This document shows positions 36,570 through 50,000 of a stretch of DNA of 64,000 bases, one piece after another. The notes below the pieces were generated by a model. The model ran no database searches. It was given only the letters and a program-made list of their open reading frames with translations, and was not told the DNA's origin. A program made the translations under genes and the position numbers. Origin of the DNA: Camarhynchus parvulus (taxonomy: Eukaryota; Chordata; Aves; Passeriformes; Thraupidae); the NCBI RefSeq assembly GCF_901933205.1, contig NC_044590.1, positions 3,425,501-3,489,500 on the forward strand, given 5' to 3'. Every line of letters starts with the position of its first letter. Position 1 is the first letter of the stretch.

Positions 36570-39500
36570 TGGAAAAGCACAGGGGAAGCTTCTCCAAAAC
36601 CAGATCGGATCACACGGAGCTGACACCGGCGGCCGTGCCAGGAGTCCCGGCCAGGCTGGGAGCGCTCACCCGCAGTAAATATCCTCTGTGCTTCCCAACA
36701 TGAACCAGCAGCTCTGCTACAGAGGAGCTGCTCTTTCATGAGATATGCCAGGTTCAGCCAGGAGCAAATACTTAATTGAGAGCTGTTAAGCAATACATTT
36801 TTTCTGGGCATACCTGTCTTGGTCCTATATTCCCTGACTCCTTCACCTCGTTATTCCTGAACGTGGCTAACTGCTGATCTGCCAGAGTGGACAGAGTTAC
36901 TGCTGGGAGATTGTGAGGCAGCTCTAAATCAATTGTAGCCTCAATGCTCACCGAGTGATTTTTGCAGCTGGAGAATTTTGCAAAAGATGTTAAAAATGCA
37001 AAGCATTTTGAGAGGTGTCAGTGTGGCACAGTTGTGGAAGGCAGTGACCCTGAAACAGGCAGGGACAGTGCAGCAGATACCCATCCCTTATCCATCAGGA
37101 TGCTCTCATCAGGTTTTTTTTCCTTTAAAAGAAAAATTATCTACTGGAAGCAAAGCAAAATGTCATCTCCAAGAAGGAGGCATGCCAACATATGGTGTAG
37201 ATTAGGAGCTACATTTCAGCAGTTCTTGCTCATGTAAACTTCAGGCTATTTTAACAGGAGATTTGTTAAAGAAGGTTTCTATATCTGAGTGATATCAAGT
37301 GTGGAACTACTTATAAACCTGTCCTGTAAGAGAAATAACACAATTATAAATAAAACAGCCAGACTTTAGGAAAATGAAATGCTCATTTGTAACTGCAGAA
37401 TAAAAAGTGGCACATCCTAAGCATTAGAATTATTTACATACATTATAATACCATAAAATCCAACAGCTTTGCCCCTATATGTTGTCAGTATCTGTCTAAT
37501 AACTAATAAAATAAACCATTCTGTCAGTTGAGTTTGTCCAGTCCCAGGCAGTACCAAAATGATCACTGAGGATGATGATGATGATGATGGACAAGGGAAC
37601 ATAAAAACCTGTGGAAACCTGTGATGAGATTCTTTAGTCCATATGTGCCTTTCAGGGGCTGTTTGCTCACAGCTGCTAGGTGCAACTGATGCCTGAAATG
37701 GGCCTTGTGATTCTATGTTTCAGATTTTGGCAGAGCAATCCCCTTGGCATGGCTAAGAAATACTGGAAATTGCTCTAGGAATGCTGTGGGAAAGTGCTCT
37801 GGGGTCCCAAACAATTTGCCTGCTCAATGAGGCATGAAGATTTTGTATTGCCAGACCCATGTTTGCCAGCAGGGAGGTGTGACTTGTCCCCTTTAAGCAG
37901 CCTCATAAAAACCTCCTAATTTTGACCAAAAAGCATAAATATCAGGAAATAACACAACCCAAAAGTCTCTTTATCTGCAGCATTGTATCCAGATCATTCC
38001 TTCTCTCCATAGTGGGTATGAAAACCCCAGATTGTCAAACCTAATCAAGCCTACACTACTATGTGAAAATACAGGTATTGTGTTTCTATTTGGAAAGCAA
38101 ACAGCACCCTGGTTCAGAGCCCTGCTCCAGAGATCAACCAGGGCACTCTGCAGCACAAAATGTCACTGAATTCCACCCTGGGAAGGGTTTGGTGACAATG
38201 GCAGTGACTCAAGCTGCTCTTCTGAGGTAAATGAATGCCTGAAGGGCCATTCATCATGGGTCACCAGAGCTGAGCTGTGCAGAGGTGACACTGCAGGGGA
38301 TGATACAGGGAGGGGTGAGAGGGGAAGGCTCTGAGCTCACCTGCTGTGCTCCCTGCCAGGGCCTCTGGTTGCTGCCCTGCTTCAGGTATCACAGCTCTGC
38401 ACTTTTCACATGGCAGCTGAGGTGTTTACCTACACTTCAGAAAATTGTATTTTGTGGTGTATTTCCCCCTTGTCATATTCTGAAATGTGGCTGTGCTGCG
38501 GTAACCCAGCAGTTCCTTGGTCTGAAATCCAAGTTTTATTGGTGTGAAATATTGGTATTCACAGACAATATTAATCAAAACCATTCAAAAGTCTTGCTCT
38601 TTCCTTGAGCTGGAAAAACAAATTCCCACTCCCTCTGTCAATCTGGCAGTTGTAATGATAGAAAATTGTCAGTGTTTTCTTTTCCAGACATACCTCTTCA
38701 GTGACTTCCAATTCCTCATGGCTGCCCAGCTACAAACACTCTTTCATCAGCTGTCAGTTCAGTATCAGCCTCCTCGTGCTTGGCTGTATTTTCCTGAATG
38801 TACTTCTCAGAGAAAACTTTGTTGGATAGCAAAACTCCTTTTCAGTACTTCCAGAATTGGCTCATTAATTCCTGGCAAGTCATAATGCATCCCTGCATGA
38901 CAAAAGTCACATCAATCAAATGGAGCTTTTAATGAACAAATACCTTTATTGACAGAAAGCACAGCAATACCTCAGGGTGGTACCAACTCCTCTAGCTTTG
39001 CCCATACTTTAATAGGAATTTTGTTCAAGTAATTTTGATCCTTCCAGATTTCTTATTAATATCTAAAGAAGACACCAATTGGGGAGATGCCACCACTACA
39101 GAACATTCTGGAAAAGTGGTGTTAGACACAAATGAGTTTCCATGATGAGACATTTATTAGGTCAGAACAGAGCTCACACTGTAGCAGGGATTAACATGCT
39201 TTGGTGCATCTCTTTGTCTCTTCAGAGAAACATAAATGGAATAAAAATATTTCCCTTTCAATACTGAAAATGTGGTTTTATTGAAGTAACCAGCATTCTT
39301 TACCAGTTTTACCTCCTTTGCAAGGCATTAGCAGTTTCACTGCTGATGTTGAGTCCTGACAGTGCTCCCACTGCTGCAGCAATCTGCCCTTCCACCCCAA
39401 AGCCCTTCACCTTCCTTCAGAACAGATGTTGTCCCAAATTCCTCATACTGAGGCCTGGAGCCTTCCTTTGACCCAGGGCAGAGGGGAAGGACCAGAATGC

Positions 39501-42500
39501 AGCAAAGAGCACTTGGGGAGCTCTGAGCTCCATAACCCTCCCAGCCTCAGGCAGGGGAGCTGCTCTGCCAGAGTGCCCCAGTGCAGCTGCTCTGCAGCTC
39601 TGCCCAGCCTGGGGCAGCTGGCCCTGGTGCCACCTGGGGACAGTTATTTCTGTCCTCGGGCTGCTGCTTGTGTTGCTCTGGGACAGCTCTTCACGTGGCC
39701 GGGATGAGCCCTGTGAGGAACAAGGCACCAAAATTTCTGTTTGCACAATGAGCCATAAATGATGTGGAGATATGACAGGAAGGCCTTGCTGGTGCTGCAG
39801 AGTAAGAACAACTGATCAGGGCTGATTTGGTCAGTGCTGTGCACCCCAAAACACCCACTGGATCCAGCTTGGCTTTAGCCAGACCTGCAGCAGTTCTCTC
39901 AGTTCAGTGCATTTGTTCTTCACCTGCTGACAAGCACTGACTTGTTTGTATCATGCAATTCTGTTTAATTCAATTGTAACACAGAGCAGTGCAAGACACC
40001 AAATGCCCGTGTTTGTTTCTGCACTTCAGTAGTTGACCAGAAGAATTTTGTTTTCTATCCTGTAGTATTTGCTTCCTCCCTCAGTTTGAAGAAAAAACAG
40101 CTCATAGAAATAGCAAACAAATCCCCTTCCCTTACTCCTTCATATTCTACCAGAAATAGCCATCAAGTTGCCTAGGAAATACAAATAAAAATTTTTACAG
40201 ATTATCATTTTCTATCCTCAGACTAATACCTGTCACTCCCTAAGAAGAAGTGAAATGCCAGTAACCATATCAGCTTTCAGAGAAGAGATGCAGGTGTTCA
40301 TATCATTACTAAAAAATCACTTTGAGTCAATTCCTGCCTTTTGTGTGGAAAAACCACGAGAGGGGGCTGGATCACATGTGTTGTGTGTGTATTCCACTCC
40401 CTGTGTGTCCCTGTGAGAACAGGCTTTTAGATTTCTATTTGCACAAGTCCTCATCTGTGATTTAGCAGCTTTTCTCCCCTTTGCAGATAGTGGTCACCAC
40501 AGCTACAATTACACTGCACAACTCTCTGGGATGTGATTTCAATCAAGCTGCTCTCAGGTAACCTGAGAGCAATTCAGAGTGCAAATGTCCTGTTGTGAAC
40601 CTGTGCACTCAGTGTCAGCTAAGAGCCTTTGGTACTTAATGGAAAAGCCAAGGACATCATTCACAGAATGCAGATGAAGAAGCTCTCAACTTCTTGAGAA
40701 AGTGAGGGAGGGATATGTTTTAAAAATTTTAGGCAGTCTTTGGTTGGGGAGAGAATGGCCTCTTCATCTTGACCATGGATTTGCTTTTTCTTGGAGAAGC
40801 TCTGAAAGCAGAGTTGCAGTCAGAAGGGATATGAAAGAGTGCTATAGAAGGTGGTAAATCTCCCATAGATCCTCCTGTGGATCTCCCATGGTGCCCACAG
40901 AGGGAATGGAACACCCCAGAGAGCCCCTCTGCAAACCTACAGGGTATTCAGACTGAGCATCACAGGATCAATAAACAAAATCATTTAATATTCCACTCAC
41001 ATTTGAAGTCATTCTCAACAAGTGAAAACCAAAAGAGTAGTGATAAGATCTTCAGAAACCTGTGGCCACCTGATGTGGAAGGACAGCTTAGGATCTGCCC
41101 TGCTGATTGGTGATGCCGCTACGCTGCTGCTACTGCCCCTCAGTTTGAGCTGATTGGAGCTAAGAACATCAAGGGGAGACAGAGATTTTGTTATCTGCCA
41201 TTTAACATCTCTCCCTTCCCCAAGTGCCCCTGCACACCTTGAAGAACCCTGCCCAAATCCCACCAGTATCCTGCCCCCTTCCCCCAATAAATTCAAACCC
41301 AGACATAATCTTTGCCTCTCAACACAGCGTTTAAGTTAGGTCCCATTAAAAATGTGCATTTTTAATTGAATGATCTGGGACAACAATTTGATTTTCAGAT
41401 CCTTTTTATTTTATTTTTCTGCCATAAAATATGCCAAGAGGCTTAGAGCTGCACACCTTCAGGGTGCTGTTGCCTCATATACCTTCCTTACCCAGCATGT
41501 GATACATCTCCTGCAGTTGGGAAACACTCTGTCTAACACTGCCTACACTAACCAGGCTCTGGCACTGTTTATATAATTTGAATGCAAATAATTATTTTTC
41601 TTATCAGCTTCCTCCCCCACCTGACAACATCCAAAATGTAAACGCCCTGCACACAGGATCCCACCCAGCTGGCCTGAGCTGCTTCTGACACTCACTCTTC
41701 CACCTGCCCTCTGGGCTCCTTTGTTTTAACACACTCCAATTACTACAGAGAAATGATTTACCACCTTACACAGCTGTGCTTGCCTTTATGTTTGGCAGCA
41801 GAGGACTGAACAGGTAGTACATGTTGGCTTTAGTACATGTAAATGGCTTTTGGCAAGGAACGATCTGGTTTCAATTTAAAAACTGACTCAGAATTTGTAA
41901 CAAGGTAGGTGCTGTTTGACTCATTTTGACTTTTTAATTTAGGTTGTGCAGTTTCCTTGATTTGCAGAGTTCAGGCAGTTGGATTATGGCTCTACAAACA
42001 TCTTGTCTGTGTCAGGAGCGGGAGCAGCAGCTGCCCCCAGGTGTTAGACTGAGCACAGGTCCACGGTGGTGCACGGCTCGTGGATCAAGGGGACTGTGCT
42101 GTTGTCTGGGAAACAGTCTCTGGAATTCTGAGAGTGTGACAGATCCCAGCCAATCATGTTTGCTCTTGCAAGCATCACAAATGTGCACGTGATCAAGTAG
42201 GCAGATGATAATCACATGTTATCACCCACAACTCATGAGCAAGCACAGTAACAGCACAATTAAAGACAAAACCACAAATTCTAAAGTACTTTGAAAATGC
42301 TGATGATTTTGTGTTGTTTGGAGATAATCATGTTTCTCTCTCAGTCATTCTTGTATAATTCAAAAGATGACAACAGTTCTTATAAAAACACTGTGCTCTC
42401 AAACATTTGTTGGGGGCAACTTTCAGTGCAAAGCCTGAAGGACCAGTGAAGACAGATCATGGTCAGAATTATGTATTAAATCACAAACATAACTCATGGT

Positions 42501-43970
42501 CTTCAGACTTTGCTCCCTTGTCCAAAATTTCTGTCAAACTCTTTGTTTCAGAAATCCACCAGCTATCTTTGGACATGGTTTCAAGAAACCACAACCTGAA
42601 AATAAAAGTTGTGACTTTGTCATACACAAAGTACCACATGGAAGTGGCCACTTAGTCATCAGTGCTGACATCCTCATTGTCACTCAGACAATGCTTAACT
42701 GTCACCAAGACATTGATCAAATCAATAATAAACCAAACAGCCCTGAGGCATGTAGGTTTTCATGTGCCTGAGGCTGACCACACAGCTCTGGTGAAGGCAA
42801 GCCATTAAATTGTTTTTCTTCTAAGTTTTGTGGGCCAGAGAACAGGTGGATCCTGGATTTCAGAGTATTTCTGCTTTCCTTAGTGCTGGGATTGTGTTTG
42901 TTACTGCTTTGCAGTCTCAGCAACTGAGAACACAAAACCTCCTCTCTGGGACTGCAGTCCTCAGATCTTTAATAGGAATAGCAATTTAAGGCTCAGTCCC
43001 AGCCTCTCTCAGTCCCATCTGGACCTGACAGTGGGAATTCCCAGCCCCAAACTGGGAAGAAATGTATGGACAGGACTGATAACTCACAGGGAAACAGCAA
43101 GCATGGAAGTCAAAAACTGCACCTGAAATAATCCTTGTCCTTCTGGGGATGAGTGCTTCGACAGTTTTAAATGTTAAATATCTTATCTGGACACTGGTGG
43201 TTTCCTGTTTGTAGCTCCACTAAAAATACTTTTCTCTTCCAAACAGCCTTCTGGGTGGTTCTCATGAATTCATTTCATCCAACCTAAAGGATAAACTATA
43301 AAAGAAAAAGAAATAAAAAATATTAACCAAATAGGAGAGTTTAAGATGGAAACATAATGCAAGGATCTTCCATGCAAATAAACTCTTCATGCCCAGGTGG
43401 GACAAAAGCATTTTCTTTCATGGTAACTTTTTAAACTGTAAAGTAAGCAGTCTCCATAAAATCTCCACTAATGTAAAAGTCATAGATTCCATTTAGGAAA
43501 AATCAAAATCAAAGCCATGAGATTGTGTGATTAAAACTGTCAGAGTCCAGCTTGATAAAATGTCTGAATCTGCATTTCCTGTAGCCACTGTCTGACACCC
43601 CAGGCCATGGGGGCTTTTTAATGTACTTAGCTGTGAAATATTACAACACTTAAAGAAAAGTGAGAGGAATATGTGGGAATACTTATAATCTTGGAAATCC
43701 TGCAAGAGAACTCCACTCCATTCTGTCCTGATCCAAAGCCAAACACATTGAACAGGCCTGCACAAACCTGCTGCACACAGACCAAGAAGATTGGAGTCAA
43801 ACATATGCAACAACTTGAGGATGGTCTAAGAATTGAGTAAATATTACAAGAACATATGAGCTGTTAAAAATCCATTTGCAGAGCAGCCCTGGGTGGGTTG
43901 CACTCGGGAAGGACTGCAAGTAAAATCCTCACAGCCTGGACTCAGCCCTCAGACTCTTCTAGGCCTTCCA
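36570..43970. other. Gene-poor interval, part 1
   Basis: No coding region is supported. It contains a GAT trinucleotide microsatellite at about 37571-37590. GC is moderately raised at about 39400-39720, but there are no recognisable exons. All open frames are short and their translations carry no recognisable domain. Confidence 0.45.
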
Positions 43971-43984
43971 CCACCCCCATTATT

Positions 43985-44045
43985 GTTAATTAGCAGAGCT
44001 TCATTAGTGATGATTAATTAGAGAGCCCTTTGGGAGTGAACAGCT
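43985..44045. promoter_or_regulatory. Candidate element with clustered homeodomain cores
   Basis: Within 60 bp there are TTAATTAG at about 43986, CATTAGTGATG, and GATTAATTAGAG at about 44011. TAATTA/TTAATTAG cores are homeodomain binding words. Spacing and complexity look more like a conserved enhancer than simple AT drift. No conservation data were available, so this is a weak call. Confidence 0.25.
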
Positions 44046-44049
44046 TTTT

Positions 44050-47000
44050 CACCATTGTACTGCCTAGACACAATGTGCTGCTGAAATGAAGCTGCCTGCA
44101 ACTCAGTGTTTCAGCAATAATAAAAGGAATAAGCCACATGTATAAATAAACAAAGTTAAATTCCATGCACTGAGAAATAATCAGATTTATCCCAGGGTGA
44201 TTAAGTCAGCTTGGACTAATCCATCTCCTGAGGATGGATATATGTTCTCTGTTACATGAGTACAGAGTCCAAAATGTTAACACAGTTATGAACTGAAGTT
44301 AAAAATATATTTTAAAGGAATAAGTATTTTTAGCATTTACTACTCTTCTCACAAAAACATTTAAAATGCAATTTTTCATATCTTGGTCTTGCATAGTGTA
44401 TATTAAAGCACTTTCTACCTAGCTGCCTCAATTTATTTTTTCTCTAAATGGAGTCATTTAGGAACCACTTCCAAGTTGCTGCATATATATCAGTTCTAGT
44501 GCACTGATTCAATAGGATATCCAGCAGGTTCATGATTAATAAGATGGCAAAAATGGAGTTTAAGCTTCTTAGTGTCAATATTTGGTTCTCATGCTCAGAA
44601 ATAAGAGGAATTTTTATATACACTTTCTAGTGATGAAAAATTCTGAGTATCCAGGAGCTCTCTGAAATACACAAAATACTGTAAAGTACTAATTATTAAA
44701 AATAAAAGTCTTTAAAAGCCAAGATGAAGAGCACAGCTCTTCTTTTTAACCAAGATATGCATTCTATGTGTCTTCAAAGCCAGGAGCTCCCAGATGTGCA
44801 GTGGGAGTAGCATAGGAACAGGAGAAACAAATCCTGTGTGAGCAGCTGGACACTCCTGAGCAGAAGGACTCACACAGGGGTTGGTGCTGCCAGGTCCATC
44901 ATGAGGGGGGCAGCAGGCAAGGAGACTTCTGAGGAAAATGATGATATTAATAAAAAGCCTCCACAAAGCTTCATTAATCACAAAATTTGGAGACAACCCA
45001 GTATCAGCAGCAACTAAAACTTATTTAATTTGCTTACTCCAAACTCAATGTTTGTTCCCCTTGTAAATGTGTTTCAGAGTGTCACATATCTTACCTTGCT
45101 GATAAAAGAGGCTGTAAAGATTTTAAAGGAAAAAAATAGATGATGATGATGATGATCTTGCTGAGGTATCACTGCATCCCTCTCAAGAGGGGAAAAGAGC
45201 TGGGTTTCAAAACTGACACATTTCTGAGTAGCTTTTGTTTTCCTTCTTCCCTGAAGTTCACTGGAGGTATTTGAATTATACTCACAAATTCATTATGTTT
45301 GGGGGATTTCTTTATACGTTATAAATTGTAATCAGAGATATTCAGATATTCAGTGTTAGGAAATGTTCCCTTTACGAGCCATAATAACCAGTATTTGATG
45401 TAGGAATAAAGAGATAGGATATAATCTTCTTAGGATGGTTTGGGTTGGAAAGGACCTTCTTGGTGTAGATGATTTTGATTAAATAAATAAAAAAAAAAGA
45501 TAAAGTGTGAATTTACAGTCTTAAGTTGCAGTAACTACATGGAAAAATCAATGTAATTGGGCAGGAAGATCTCTACAGCTGGCTATTAGCCTGAACAGCA
45601 CATTTTAGCTGTTTTGTTTTAGTGTTCCTGATTCTTTGGTGGCTTTGTTGAAGAAAATATAAAATACTCATGCCCACAGAACTCTAGTGAAATATGGAAG
45701 TAGTAGTATCTCAGATGTTACAAATATGAAAATGTTGAGGAGAGTTTCTAGGATCAGCTAAGGACTCAATTCCCAGGAAAAACTTAGTGGGAGTTGAGCT
45801 TCCAATTCACATGTTCTCTTTTCTGAAATCTGCCTTGGATGGCTTTCCTGAGACAAAGAACAGTTCACCTGGAATTAAAATTGAGAATTCCCAGTTCAGT
45901 CATGTGAGCCACATTTTCTCCCTGTCCCTTCTTATCTTCTGAATTTCATTTCCATGCTGGCACATAGGATTGGTGTGTGAAGGAGCCCTTGCACAGAACA
46001 TGGCATCAAAATTTGCTTTTCTGAAGTAGTTTTGTTAATGATTGCTGGGGAGGACAGACCCATCTTTTCCCCAAACCTTTGCTGATGGCAGGGATTAGGA
46101 GAGGTTGGTAATTATTGAAAGGGCAAGGTAATTCCAATGTATATTTTTTTTCCATTGCTATATTTTTAACGTGGAGAAGCCTTGAGGATTTTATTAAATT
46201 GCCATGTACTTCAGGGACTTAGTTTTATTAAAATGAATCCTGCAAGGGTAATTTAGCAATGGATCTTTACAAACACAATCACTGAAATACAGACACGAGT
46301 TGAGCTGTTCAGAGGACTGTTTCCATAACAGCACACAGCTACAGCAGGTCCTCAGAGACACAGGATACTGTTTCTATGGTAATAGAATGTCTGAGCCTCC
46401 AGGATGCACAGAAATCCATGATGAAAAACAGGAACTAATATTTTAGATTAAAGAGACTTCCTTGTTCACACTTATTTCTCTTTAGCCACTTGTCACCTTT
46501 TTGCCAAGCCTAGATTTTAGGCTGGTGACTCTCTTGAGCTTGTTTTTCTAAAACAAGAGGTGGTATCTGGACATTCTGTCTGTCCACGTCTTACAGCTTT
46601 TTAAACTGATTTAATTTGATTCCAGTTCCAGTCTATTCTCTGGCTGGGGTCAGCACAAGGAGTGGTGACACAGCTGCTGGGACATCCAGGCAGGGAATTC
46701 AGCTGCTTTCTGTCCTCAGCTGAGAGGGGCAGGAAAGAAAGGGCAGAGGTGCAGGATAAGCACTTATGGTGCTTTGTGAGCACCTTGAATAGGCAATGGT
46801 AACAAGTAAATGGAAAGTGCTAGAAGGCAGCACAGGAACAATTTCATGGTGGTAGGAGAGTGCATAGAGCCACAGACAGTGTAGGAATGTCACTTTTTGT
46901 TTCAAAACATGAATTATGTCCCTGCTATGTAATACCAGTTGTTAGCAATGCTGGTACTCTCAATTCTTTGTGCTTTTCCCATGTTCCTGCATCCTGAGTT

Positions 47001-50000
47001 GCTGAGATCCTTGGCTGTAAAAATTCTTCCAGATTATTCTACTGGGGTCAAATCACAAAGGATCTGTAATGTGCTAATACTGAGCAGATTCACAACAGAA
47101 CCTGTGCACTCCTTTGCAGGAGACCATCAAATTGAAAATAATCCAAGTAAAGAGCATTACTAGCACTATTTTCAGTAATTTTCAGAGCACCATGTGTGCA
47201 GCCTGAGCCAGGCTGCAGTCAGTGGCTGGCTGCTGAAGACTTTTCTGAGCATGTACCCAGGATTTCAGGACAAGGAGATAACATGTTAATAGCTGAAAAA
47301 CTGCTGATACAATTTCAGCGTCTGCTTTTGAAAATCAGAACCATTAATGGTGTCAATAAATTTGAAAAAGTCATAGTAATCCAATTACTGCTATTTTAAA
47401 ACACTAAGGTTCCTTTGTAGCTATGGAAACAAAAATGCAGACATTAATGAGCAAGGGGAAAAAACCCTGGTGTTTCCTTGACGACAGATAAAAGCAAAGC
47501 TCCATGAGACCCAAAGGAGAGAGGAACAGAAATACCTCTCACCATGACAGACAGCTGAAATCCAAGTCCAGTGCAACAATGAACTTCCCTCTGCCAGGAG
47601 TGCTCCTTCACAGCCCCATCCCTGCCTTCACCCTGCAGTTCCCCTTGCATGAGGCACTCAGGGTAAGAACTGCAGCCTCAGAGCACGTGGGGAGAGCTGG
47701 AGCCCTCCTGGGGCACTCCTGGAGCAGGTGAGTGTGGTGTGGAACCTGGAAAAGCTCCTCAGCCCCAGGGGAGAGGCAAAGGGCCAGATCTGAGCCTGCC
47801 CTGGTGCTTTGCTGTGTGAATGTGACTCGTGCTCCGCATGAGCTCGGTGTGGGCACAGGGGACACCACCATGGCACCCCCAGGGCTTGGAGAGCTCCTGT
47901 TCCCTGCAGTGCAAACCCTAAATTCAGTGTTCACATGGACATTTATATATAGCAGCTCTTCTCCAGTGAAAATCTGTGCAACTGTTAGGTAAAAGTATGA
48001 CACAGATACGAGCAGCATGCAACTGCTGCTGTTATCACTTGAAATTTAGCTGGCAGCTCTCAAAAAATTCACAAAATATTGTTTGTCAAAGGAACTCAAC
48101 ATTGTTCAAAAATAACCTAAGAGTGGAATTGAGACAGAGCTAAATAACAAGACACCAGTCAGGTTACAGGGCTATTTTTCAGTGGATAGCATAGAGCAGA
48201 ATAGAATATTGACATGTAAAATGATTAATAAAATAATAAACAGAAGAGTTAATTGGCAAGTTTCTCCCAGGCATTTTGGAAAAGCTGAACTTTCAAAAAG
48301 GTTTCATTTTAACTCTATCTTATACCATAAGTGAAGGTACCTTCCTAATGGGAAGGACAGTTTATCAATTGGTTCAAAATCCTAAATTTTGGGTTGTCAA
48401 TAGCAATAAAAAGCTGGATACTGAGCTACAGGAGTGTAGGGTTTCCTTGACAACATGTTGGGAAAAGACACAGCTATGTAGAAACCTATGGGGAAAATAA
48501 AAAGAAATACAGAATTGAGTAATCTGAGTGGTGTGGACCATGGGTTTACTGGTGACTGGTGCTGGCCTGGGGTCACGGTGATGGCAATGTTCTGCTTCTC
48601 TATTTGTAGTTACTGATGCTTCCTGGTTCAAGTGATCAATGACCCTGTCCAGTTCTATTCTCTTTTTCTGTAAAACACATTAAAGTCAGTGTACTTGGTG
48701 GGCTTTAGAACGTTCTGACTACTGTCAGTCGTTCTGAGTTATCTGTTTTCTATCTGTTTTTCTGTGACAAATAAGAAACAGATGGAAAAATGAATACATC
48801 TGTAGTTTGTGCATGTACAAACCACTGAACCTTGCTGCCTTTTCGAGTTGGAGCAACTGTTCCTCTGAAAGCTGCATTGCTTCTAAGTGTGTCATAATGG
48901 AAATTATTCATGTTTGTGATGTGATATGCCTGAAAAAAACTACAGCTCATTAATCCTGGGGCCTATAAGACCGGGAAAGGCTCTTCCTATTCCTCCTGCA
49001 CATCATCTCTTTTGTGGCAGAGGCACCATAACATCCTCCACTTTTTAACCTTTCAGCTGTCAGCAAAAGGAAGATTTGGGCAAGGAGGAGGAACTGGAGC
49101 TCTTCATTCCCACCCCATCGCCTGATACTTCATGAGCAAAGCTGAACTCATCTGCTTTTTCTCTCTGATGTCTAAGATTTTTCTTGGATTTTAGGCTATC
49201 CTTGTAAATTAGTCGATAAAACAGCCCTTCACCATACCTGCTTATGGTGAATTAATACTAAAAACCCAAACCAAATAAAGCCCCAAATCAAACTGTGTGA
49301 TGATTCAGTAGTTAGAGCCTTACCTAACACACATTAAAACTACATTTGGAAAAAAGGTCTACGGGATTTTAATGAAAGATGGTTTGAGGCTGGACTTTTT
49401 CCTTTTCTTCTTTTTTTCCTTTCTCCTTTGGGTGAGTGTCTGCCTGTCCAGCCCTGCTGTTGGCCTGTGGAAAGAACCCAAAGTACTTTAAAGGAAAAAT
49501 TCAATTCTTAGTGAAACTGAGGTTGTGTCTGCAACCAGCTGAACTTTTTCAGCTTTGTGGCCGCCTTAGCATTTTCTCAGAAGCCTTGAGTCTTTCCCTA
49601 TGGGGTCCATTACTTTTGCCTTCTCTTTTAATTTTCCTTGAACTGACTTTTTTTGGCGAGAAGACCCATGTTTGCTTCTAATGAAGCTTTGTCTCTCCCT
49701 TTTGCTGTTCAAGCACATTTTTGTCTTTAAGTTTTTTTCTCTTGGTATGGCCTGACCAGTTTGTGAGGGTTATACTCCTCTTTGGGTGGTAGTTCTTACT
49801 GGCTCAACAAACAGAAAAAACTGCCAGATGAATCTTAGTAGTTGTTATGTGATGTTGATAGGAGGGTGGTAGCTGGCTGTCCAGTTTAAAAGAATGTGGT
49901 TTTTTGGAATATTTTTCTATATTCAATTTTTCCCCACAGATTTTTAATAGTCACTTTAAAATATTCTGCCAATTCACAAATCTATGATCTTTGGGAAAAA

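Noticed and set aside
46320..47490. RFX/X-box-like words (GTTTCTATGGTAAT, GTTTCCTTGACGAC)
   Set aside because: Each departs from the consensus at several positions, and they are not near a recognisable promoter.
47632..47670. A possible 24-bp microexon flanked by CAG and GTAAGA near 47640
   Set aside because: Splice-like words this short occur by chance, and no neighbouring coding exon or frame supports it.
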